64,000 bases of DNA from Vogesella sp. LIG4 (lineage in GTDB: Bacteria; Pseudomonadota; Gammaproteobacteria; Burkholderiales; Chromobacteriaceae). Positions 56,933 through 64,000 of this stretch are shown piece after piece. The DNA lies in contig NZ_LT607802.1 in assembly GCF_900090205.1 (NCBI RefSeq), forward strand, positions 3,303,923 to 3,367,922. The letters run 5' to 3'. Position numbers and translations under genes: made by a program. How positions within the stretch are numbered: the stretch's first letter is position 1; the number at the start of each line of letters is the position of its first letter. The notes below the pieces were generated by a model. It was not told where the DNA came from. It did no database searches and was given only the letters and a program-made list of their open reading frames with translations.

Positions 56933-59437
56933 ATGCGCCCCGCCCCGCATCAACCCGACCGTTTGCTGCGCGTCCTGTGGCCTTTCATTCTGGTCGCCCT
57001 GCTGCAGGCAGTCATCAGCGGCATCAGCCTGGAAGTGCTATCGGTGGTGCGCGCCTACGTCAGCGGGGAAAGCCTGTGGTCCAAGGGCCAGAAGGATGCG
57101 ATCTACTACCTCAAGCTGTACGCCGACAGCCGCGACGAGCGCGATTTCCTGCAGTACCAGCAAGCCATCGACATTCCGCTGGGCGACCACCAGGCACGCC
57201 AGGCACTGGACGCTCCCGAGCCCGACCTGCTGCGCGCCGAAGCCGGCTTCCTGCAGGGCGGCAACCACCCGCAGGACATCCCCGGGCTGATCTGGCTGTA
57301 CCGCAACTTCCGTCACTTCAGCTACCTGGAAACCGCCATCGCCCACTGGACTACCGGCGACCAGCAGCTGCTGCAACTGATGCAGACAGCCAACCAGATG
57401 CGCCATGGCTTTACCCAGCACACCCCCTCCGCAGCGGAAATCGCCGGCTGGATCGCGCAGATCCGGCGCGTCAACGAGCAGGTCACCCCGGTCGAAAGAG
57501 CGTTCTCCAACACCCTGGGCGAAGCCTCGCGCTTCATCCAGCAGCTGCTGCTTGCGGCCAACCTTGTCACCACCACCATCCTGATCCTGCTGGCGGTACT
57601 GCGCACCGGCAAACTGCTCAACCAGCGGCTGGAAGTGGAAAGCGCGCTGCGTGCCGAGAAAGAACGCGCCCAGATCACCCTGACCTCGATTGGCGATGCG
57701 GTGATCACCACCGACGAAGCCGGCTTCATCACCTATATGAACCCCGCCGCCGAACAGCTCACCACCTGGCGCGACGAGCAGGCACACGGCCTGCCGCTCA
57801 GCTCCATCATCCGCATGCTGAACGAGCAGACGCAGCAGGAAGACGGCAACCTGATCGAACAGATCCTGAACGGCGAAGCCAGCGGCACCAGCCAGCACAC
57901 CCAGCTGATGGTGCGCCTGGACGGCAGCGCCATCGTGGTCTCCCTGGTGGCCTCGCCCATCCACAGCAACGGCAGCGTCAACGGCGCCGTGCTGGTGCTG
58001 CACGACATGACCCGCGAGCGGCAATATGTGGCCAACCTCTCCTGGCAAGCCACCCACGACGCGCTCACCGGGCTGACCAATCGCCGCGAATTCGAGCAGC
58101 GGCTGGAGCAGGCGCTGGGCAAGCTGAGCGCCGGCACGCCGGTGGAGCACGCGCTGATGTTCCTCGACCTCGACCAGTTCAAGATCGTCAACGACACCTG
58201 CGGCCACGCCGCCGGCGACGAGCTGCTGCGCCAGATCTGCACCCTGCTGCAACAGCAGCTGCGCGATATCGACACCCTGGCGCGCCTCGGCGGCGACGAA
58301 TTCGGCATCCTGCTGGAGCACTGCCCCGCCATCAACGCCGGACAAATTGCCGAAGCGCTGCGCCAGACCGTGCAGGAGCTGCACTTTGCCTGGGAAGGCC
58401 ACCCGTTCAATGTCAGCGTCAGCATCGGCCTGGTGCACCTGAGCGCGCCGATGACCACGCTGGCCGAGGCGCTGCGCGCCGCCGACGTGGCCTGCTACAT
58501 GGCCAAGGAAAAGGGGCGCAACCGGGTGCAGGTCTACCACCCGGATGATTCCGAGCTGTCGATGAAGTATGGCGAAATGGCTTGGGTGCAGCGCATCCGC
58601 CTGGCACTGGAAGAGAACCGTTTCTGCCTGTACGCGCAGCAGATCGCCCCGCTAAGCAACGACACCGACGACGGCATCCACATCGAGCTGCTGCTGCGCC
58701 TGTACGACGAATATGGCCGCCTGGTGCCACCGATCAGCTTCATCCCGGCAGCGGAGCGCTACGGCCTGATGCCGCTGATAGATCGCTGGGTGGTACAGAA
58801 TGCCTTTGCCACCCTGGTCAGCCGCCAGCAGCATGGCCACAGCAGCCAGGTAACCACCTGTGCCATCAACCTGTCCGGCAGCTCCATTGGCGACGACAGC
58901 TTTCTCGACTTCCTGCACGAGCAGTTCCGCCTGCATGCCATCGCGCCGCAACGCATCTGCTTCGAGATCACGGAAACCATCGCCATCGCCAACCTCAGCG
59001 ACGCCATTCACTTCATCACCGAACTGCAAAAGCTGGGCTGCCGCTTCTCGCTGGACGACTTTGGCGCCGGCATGTCCTCGTTCAGCTACCTGAAACACCT
59101 GCCGGTGGACTACCTGAAAATCGACGGCAGCTTCGTCAAGGACATGCTGGACGACCCTATCGACCACGCCATGGTGGCGGCGATCAACCACATCGGCCAT
59201 GTCATGGGCAAGCACACCATTGCCGAATTCGTCGAGACCCCGCAGATCATGCAGGCAGCCGCCATGCTGGGCATAGACTACGTGCAGGGCTACGCCGTGA
59301 TGCGCCCGCAACCGTTCACCATAGACTGCGAGTTACGCCACCTGGCACCGCAGGATTGCCTGCTGCCCGGCACATTGCCGGCCAGCAGCCACGGCGCCGA
59401 ACCGGCCAGACAGGCTGCGCAGGACAAGCAGCCGTAG
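56933..59437 (+). CDS. PAS-GGDEF-EAL membrane protein (c-di-GMP turnover)
   Basis: The protein has 834 residues. Two membrane helices near residues 15-37 and 208-228 flank a periplasmic sensor of about 170 residues. A PAS domain (about 245-365) follows. The GGDEF domain has intact RLGGDEF and an RDID I-site five residues upstream. The EAL domain has IELLLRL where EAL is usual, and keeps INLSG, FEITET, LDDFGAGMSS, KIDG, AEFVE and VQGY. Both synthesis and hydrolysis of c-di-GMP may be possible. TATAAA at 56824 with TTGCAA repeats before it may be the promoter. Confidence 0.92.
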   Translation: MRPAPHQPDRLLRVLWPFILVALLQAVISGISLEVLSVVRAYVSGESLWSKGQKDAIYYLKLYADSRDERDFLQYQQAIDIPLGDHQARQALDAPEPDLLRAEAGFLQGGNHPQDIPGLIWLYRNFRHFSYLETAIAHWTTGDQQLLQLMQTANQMRHGFTQHTPSAAEIAGWIAQIRRVNEQVTPVERAFSNTLGEASRFIQQLLLAANLVTTTILILLAVLRTGKLLNQRLEVESALRAEKERAQITLTSIGDAVITTDEAGFITYMNPAAEQLTTWRDEQAHGLPLSSIIRMLNEQTQQEDGNLIEQILNGEASGTSQHTQLMVRLDGSAIVVSLVASPIHSNGSVNGAVLVLHDMTRERQYVANLSWQATHDALTGLTNRREFEQRLEQALGKLSAGTPVEHALMFLDLDQFKIVNDTCGHAAGDELLRQICTLLQQQLRDIDTLARLGGDEFGILLEHCPAINAGQIAEALRQTVQELHFAWEGHPFNVSVSIGLVHLSAPMTTLAEALRAADVACYMAKEKGRNRVQVYHPDDSELSMKYGEMAWVQRIRLALEENRFCLYAQQIAPLSNDTDDGIHIELLLRLYDEYGRLVPPISFIPAAERYGLMPLIDRWVVQNAFATLVSRQQHGHSSQVTTCAINLSGSSIGDDSFLDFLHEQFRLHAIAPQRICFEITETIAIANLSDAIHFITELQKLGCRFSLDDFGAGMSSFSYLKHLPVDYLKIDGSFVKDMLDDPIDHAMVAAINHIGHVMGKHTIAEFVETPQIMQAAAMLGIDYVQGYAVMRPQPFTIDCELRHLAPQDCLLPGTLPASSHGAEPARQAAQDKQP

Positions 59438-59655
59438 CTCACAAGCCACAACCGCAGTTGTGGCAAAAACACATCAATTCCCATAAAAATCAAATAATTA
59501 GTTTTCACCGGCAATGCCGTTGTTTGCCGGCGCGGCATTGTCACAGCCGACAGCTTTCCTTCCGTCGGCGACGGAAAATCATCGTTTTCGCCACCTGCCG
59601 CCGCCAGCACCAGCAAGCATCGCGAAGCTGCCCGTTTTTACCCTGCCGGCATCGA

Positions 59656-59684
59656 TTGACGCTGGCGCGGGCGCTCTCTAGATT
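59656..59684 (+). promoter_or_regulatory. Promoter of the glyA-sdaA operon
   Basis: TTGACG (59656-59661) and TAGATT (59679-59684) are 17 bases apart. Transcription would begin near 59691, just before the first glycine aptamer. Confidence 0.75.
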
Positions 59685-59702
59685 GAGCTGCAGCCACATC
59701 AG

Positions 59703-59890
59703 GCAGACAGGAGAGATCGCCCGGACAGCAGTCCAGCGGCGGCGCCGAAGGGGAATCGCCCCGAAAACTCTCAGGCAAAAGGACTGTCTGCCCAGGCTCT
59801 CTGGAGAGCAGGCGCCATCAGCGGCGCCTCGCCGAAGGCAGCACGGTGCGCAGCGCGCACCCAATCTCTCAGGCACACGGACAGAGGGGG
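59703..59890 (+). ncRNA. Tandem glycine riboswitch
   Basis: Two aptamers lie in series. The first has P1 arms GCAGACAG (59703-59710) and CTGTCTGC (59784-59791), the core GCCGAAGG at 59744 and CTCTCAGGCAAAAGGAC. The second runs from about 59793 to 59890 with GCCGAAGG at 59831 and CTCTCAGGCACACGGACAG. A one-base linker joins them, typical of the cooperative tandem form. It precedes glyA and sdaA, so glycine binding probably turns on the operon. Confidence 0.93.
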
Positions 59891-59930
59891 CAAGCACGGG
59901 TCGCCAGGCGACCACCCACCCCCATTTACC

Positions 59931-59958
59931 GGGCTTGCGGCCAACCTTGGCCGCGCCC
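59931..59958 (+). promoter_or_regulatory. Hairpin in the riboswitch expression platform
   Basis: GCGGCCAA (59937-59944) pairs with TTGGCCGC (59947-59954), and GGGC/GCCC extend it after a two-base bulge. It lies between the second aptamer and the glyA ribosome site. One arm is a copy of the GTTGGCCGCA word. It could act as the switching or terminator hairpin, though it has no T-run. Confidence 0.5.
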
Positions 59959-59974
59959 TTGTCTGGAGAGCGCC

Positions 59975-61243
59975 ATGTTTACCAAAGATATGCAGATTGC
60001 CGGCTTCGACGACGCCCTGTGGGCCGCCATGCAGGCCGAAGACCAGCGCCAGCAGGACCACATCGAGCTGATTGCCTCCGAAAACTACACCAGCCCGCGC
60101 GTGATGCAGGCCCAGGGCAGCCAGCTCACCAACAAATACGCCGAGGGCTACCCCGGCAAGCGCTACTACGGCGGCTGCGAACACGTGGACGTGGTGGAGC
60201 AGCTGGCCATCGACCGCGCCAAGCAGCTGTTCGGCGCCGACTACGCCAACGTGCAGCCGCACTCCGGCAGCCAGGCCAACGCCGCCGTCTACATGGCGCT
60301 GCTGGAGCCGCACGACACCGTGCTCGGCATGAGCCTGGCCCACGGCGGCCACCTCACCCACGGCGCCAAGGTCAACTTCTCCGGCAAGATCTACCACGCG
60401 GTGCAATACGGTCTGAACCCGGAAACCGGCGAGATCGACTACGACGAAGTGCAGCGCATGGCCAACGAATACCAGCCGAAGATGATCGTGGCCGGCTTCT
60501 CCGCCTATTCGCTGATCGTCGACTGGAAGCGCATGCGCGAGATCGCCGACAGCATCGGCGCCTACCTGTTCGTGGACATGGCCCACGTGGCCGGCCTGGT
60601 GGCTGCCGGGCTGTACCCGAACCCGATTCCGCACGCCCACGTGGTGACCACCACCACCCACAAGACCCTGCGCGGCCCGCGTGGCGGCCTGATTCTGGCT
60701 GCGGCCAACCCGGAACTGGAGAAGAAGCTGAACTCGGTGGTGTTCCCCGGCATCCAGGGCGGCCCGCTGATGCACGTCATCGCCGCCAAGGCGGTGGCCT
60801 TCCAGGAAGCGCTGCAGCCGGAATTCGTTGATTACCAGAAACAGGTGCTGGCCAACGCCCGCGCCATGGTGAAGGTGTTCCAGGACCGCGGCTACAGCAT
60901 CGTGTCCGGCAAGACCGACGACCATCTGTTCCTGCTGAGCCTGATCGACAAGGGCCTCACCGGCAAGGCGGCCGATGCCGCGCTGGGCGCCGCCCACATC
61001 ACCGTGAACAAGAACGCGGTGCCGAACGATCCGCAAAGCCCGTTCGTGACCAGCGGTATCCGCATCGGCACCCCGGCCATCACCAGCCGTGGCTTCAAGG
61101 AAGCCGAGGCACGCCAGGTGGCGCACTGGGTATGCGACATCCTCGACGATATCGAGAACCCGGACGTTACCGCCAAGGTCAAGCGCCAGGTGGCCGAGCT
61201 GTGCGCGGCCTTCCCGGTATACCGCGCTGCCAGCGGGAGCTGA
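59975..61243 (+). CDS. glyA: Serine hydroxymethyltransferase
   Basis: The protein has 422 residues. The PLP-binding lysine is in [14 protein letters not shown], with [13 protein letters not shown] and [13 protein letters not shown] near the N-terminus, all intact. It interconverts serine and glycine using tetrahydrofolate. Placed behind a glycine riboswitch and followed after two bases by sdaA, it should run mainly from glycine to serine when glycine is in excess. Confidence 0.97.
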   Translation: MFTKDMQIAGFDDALWAAMQAEDQRQQDHIELIASENYTSPRVMQAQGSQLTNKYAEGYPGKRYYGGCEHVDVVEQLAIDRAKQLFGADYANVQPHSGSQANAAVYMALLEPHDTVLGMSLAHGGHLTHGAKVNFSGKIYHAVQYGLNPETGEIDYDEVQRMANEYQPKMIVAGFSAYSLIVDWKRMREIADSIGAYLFVDMAHVAGLVAAGLYPNPIPHAHVVTTTTHKTLRGPRGGLILAAANPELEKKLNSVVFPGIQGGPLMHVIAAKAVAFQEALQPEFVDYQKQVLANARAMVKVFQDRGYSIVSGKTDDHLFLLSLIDKGLTGKAADAALGAAHITVNKNAVPNDPQSPFVTSGIRIGTPAITSRGFKEAEARQVAHWVCDILDDIENPDVTAKVKRQVAELCAAFPVYRAASGS

Positions 61244-61245
61244 TC

Positions 61246-62646
<1,401 letters not shown>

Positions 62647-62654
62647 TGCCCGCT

Positions 62655-62674
62655 TGCGGCCAACGTTGGCCGCA
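62655..62674. repeat. Head-to-head pair of GTTGGCCGCA words (20-bp perfect palindrome)
   Basis: TGCGGCCAAC directly abuts GTTGGCCGCA, giving a 20-bp perfect palindrome between the sdaA stop and its terminator. This is like the paired uptake sequences near Neisseria terminators. Confidence 0.9.
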
Positions 62675-62682
62675 GACATGAC

Positions 62683-62712
62683 AACGCCCGCTCACGCGGG
62701 CGTTTTTTTTGC
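62683..62712 (+). terminator. Intrinsic terminator after sdaA
   Basis: Arms AACGCCCGC (62683-62691) and GCGGGCGTT (62696-62704) around TCAC are followed by eight T. Confidence 0.93.
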
Positions 62713-63130
62713 TAACAGCTTCCCGCCCTGCCGCCAGGCTCGCTGGCTGTCACGCCTCTCGATACTTTCTATCGTCAGGCGCTCTGCGCATCGACTCGAA
62801 AACACGGGGCTCCCATGGCCGGATCGCCAGCAGCAGGCTGGTGCCATGCTGATCATCCGTCGCTCGGGCCAGACCTTCCTGATGCAGGTCAGTAAACTCC
62901 TGCAGCAGCTGGCGCATCCGTTTCTGGAAGCGTTGATTGTCGGCAGGTGACAGCATTGCCTGCTGGAAAAGCTGGTGGGACCGACTGTTTGGCACCTTCA
63001 AGGAAAGCGAACATTTCGCACTACACTGCGGCTTTCCAGGGCGCCAGGAGGAGCACCTGCAGAAAATGCTGCTGTTCAAGAATGTCTATCGTGACCAGGC
63101 CGCCGGCAGCAAACCACCCTCCAGACCATG
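62713..63130. other. About 420 bases without an intact gene
   Basis: Apart from the regulator-like fragment on the minus strand, no plus-strand frame has coding character. No mobile element was recognised. Confidence 0.5.
62750..62995 (-). pseudogene. Possible C-terminal fragment of a transcriptional regulator
   Basis: One minus-strand frame reads VPNSRSHQLFQQAMLSPADN and continues with a helical, charged stretch (RFQKRMRQLLQEFTDLHQEG, GTSLLLAIRPWEPRVF). This resembles the C-terminal helices of winged-helix regulators. The preceding part in frame (MNSSIFCRCSSWRPGKPQ) does not look like protein of the same gene, and no DNA-binding domain is found, so I read it as a truncated gene. The family call is weak. 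Confidence 0.35.
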
Positions 63131-63158
63131 AAAAAGGCCGCCATCTGCGATGGCGGCC
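63131..63158 (-). terminator. Intrinsic terminator of the choline/betaine-binding gene
   Basis: On the minus strand, arms GGCCGCCAT (63158-63150) and ATGGCGGCC (63144-63136) form a hairpin with a five-base loop, followed by TTTTT (63135-63131). Confidence 0.88.
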
Positions 63159-63179
63159 CTGGTGGCAATGCTGATGCTA

Positions 63180-64000
63180 TCAGTTGGCCAGGTGGTGCTG
63201 CACGGCGCTCATGCCGTCCTTGCCATCGAAGGTGGTTACACCGGCCAGCCAGCTCTTCAGCATGAACGGGTTCTTCTTCAGGTAGTTCTTGGCAGCCAGT
63301 TCCGGCTTCTCCTTGTCCATGATCGGGCCCATCACGCGGTTTTCGATGTCGGTGGTGAACTGCATATTGGTCAGCAGTTTCGCCACGTTCGGACAGCGTG
63401 CCTGGTAGTCGGTTGCCAGGGCGGTGAATACCTTGGCTTCGCCGTAGTTGGGGCCGAACACGTCGTCGCCGCCGGACAGGTAGGTCATCTTGTACTTAAC
63501 GTTCATCGGATGCGGTTCCCAGCCCAGGAACACTACCCATTTCTTCTGGCGAATGGCGCGTTCCACTTCGGACAGCATGCCTGCCTCGCTGGACTCAACC
63601 AGCTTGAAGCCGGACAGGCCGAACTGGTTCTTCTTGATCATTTCCTGGATCAGGTTGTTGCCATCGTTGCCCGGCTCGATACCGATGATCTTGCCATCCA
63701 GCTTGTCCTTGAACTTGGCGATGTCGGCAAAGCTCTTCAGACCGGCTGCCGCCACGTAGGCAGGTACTGCCAGCGTGTACTTGGCACCCACTAGGTTGGG
63801 GCGGTCCAGCACCTTGATCTGCCCTGCCTTCACGAACGGCTCGATCATCGGCGTCATGCTGGGGTTCCAGTAGCCGAGGAAGGCGTCGATCTGCTTGTTC
63901 TTGATGCCGGCGAAGGTGATGGGCACTGAGGCGATGGTGGTGCTCGGCGTGTAGCCCAGGCCTTCCAGCACAACGCTGGCCATGCCGGTGGTAGCGGCGA
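63180..64000 (-). CDS. Choline/glycine-betaine ABC transporter substrate-binding protein (partial)
   Basis: The gene enters from beyond the window's right edge, so the N-terminus and signal peptide are missing; the frame runs through AATTGMASVVLEGLGY at the edge. The visible 270-odd residues are an OpuAC-type binding protein: FLGYWNPSMTPMIEP, GIEPGNDGNNLIQEMI, KKWVVFLGWEPHPMN and MSYL-like TYLSGGDDVFGPNYG. Trp and Tyr residues typical of quaternary-ammonium boxes are present. It resembles ChoX/ProX proteins that take up choline or glycine betaine. Permease and ATPase genes are not seen. Confidence 0.85.
   Translation of the reverse strand, partial: AATTGMASVVLEGLGYTPSTTIASVPITFAGIKNKQIDAFLGYWNPSMTPMIEPFVKAGQIKVLDRPNLVGAKYTLAVPAYVAAAGLKSFADIAKFKDKLDGKIIGIEPGNDGNNLIQEMIKKNQFGLSGFKLVESSEAGMLSEVERAIRQKKWVVFLGWEPHPMNVKYKMTYLSGGDDVFGPNYGEAKVFTALATDYQARCPNVAKLLTNMQFTTDIENRVMGPIMDKEKPELAAKNYLKKNPFMLKSWLAGVTTFDGKDGMSAVQHHLAN

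Larger units (their letters stand above)
59438..59974. other. Leader and spacer before glyA
   Basis: This 537-base stretch has no gene. It contains a small hairpin (59445-59464) after the GGDEF/EAL gene, the promoter, the tandem glycine riboswitch and the expression platform with a GGAG site at 59965. The open frame through it is not coding. Confidence 0.7.

Noticed and set aside
59445..59464. GCCACAAC-CGCA-GTTGTGGC hairpin after the GGDEF/EAL gene as a terminator
   Set aside because: It is followed by A-rich, not T-rich, sequence on the plus strand, so it is a weak candidate only.
58582..60831. A 749-codon plus-strand frame running from the GGDEF/EAL gene through the riboswitch into glyA
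   Set aside because: It crosses two real genes and a structured RNA leader and is His/Arg/Pro-rich shadow coding.

Overview
The window is a high-GC (roughly mid-60s percent by eye) chromosomal segment of a betaproteobacterium. Gene content and gene order point to the Neisseriales, most likely a Chromobacteriaceae-type genus such as Vogesella or Chromobacterium: ilvE, a CHCC zinc-finger protein and waaF in a row; yhdP, nitrilase and tldD in a row, divergent from glnE; and a tandem glycine riboswitch before glyA and sdaA. The genus is an inference. There is no rRNA, tRNA, CRISPR array, intact insertion sequence or prophage. Most of the window is core genome; the AT-richer stretch at about 0.6-3.9 kb (autotransporter plus degenerate DNA) looks acquired.

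Layout. 0-0.6 kb: end of a histidine phosphatase and msrB. 0.6-3.9 kb: a 46-bp perfect palindrome, an EAL-domain remnant, an autotransporter and about 1.2 kb of degenerate sequence. 3.9-7.2 kb: Ppx/GppA phosphatase, ZntB-type transporter, chemoreceptor. 7.4-12.4 kb: a six-gene operon (FAD oxidoreductase, DUF1365, DUF3833, SDR, NTF2-like, B12-binding MerR regulator of LitR/CarH type) with a palindromic operator. 12.6-15.6 kb: ohr and katG. 15.7-19.2 kb: a possible copper-related secreted trio and a DUF1615 lipoprotein. 19.2-23.6 kb: an overlapping operon of hflK, hflC, a divergent NRAMP transporter and a TerC protein. 23.7-28.9 kb: PAP2 phosphatase, then a LacI regulator divergent from two xylose-isomerase-like enzymes and a Gfo/Idh/MocA dehydrogenase. 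29-35.7 kb: MarR, tldD, nitrilase, yhdP. 35.7-47.5 kb: glnE, ilvE, zinc finger, waaF, TetR, a Gln-rich orphan, trxB, Smr, bcp, PhoH-like, hydrolase, DUF808. 47.6-53.5 kb: crotonase, a SafE-type membrane protein and a zinc uptake operon under a Zur box. 53.6-55.3 kb: two tandem cytochromes c' convergent with cytochrome b561. 55.4-62.7 kb: tyrS, a GGDEF/EAL protein, and glyA-sdaA behind the riboswitch. 62.7-64 kb: a regulator remnant and a partial choline/glycine-betaine binding protein.

How the genes work together. Several units are self-contained circuits. Zur with a good operator controls zinc import plus a COG0523 chaperone and a His-rich membrane protein. Glycine, sensed by the riboswitch, should induce its own conversion to serine (GlyA) and then to pyruvate plus ammonia (SdaA). 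The LitR/CarH-like protein probably represses its own operon in the dark, and one of its half-sites recurs at the ohr promoter. The LacI regulator has a perfect operator at its own start and a half-site before the sugar/inositol-type operon.

The most unusual signal is a 10-base word, GTTGGCCGCA, found 37 times on the two strands (my hand count) where base composition predicts less than one copy. It occurs on both strands, in several reading frames, and in spacers including the glyA leader and a head-to-head palindrome just before the sdaA terminator. It is missing from the first 3.7 kb. This looks like a DNA-uptake-sequence-type genomic word, not resembling the known Neisseria DUS.
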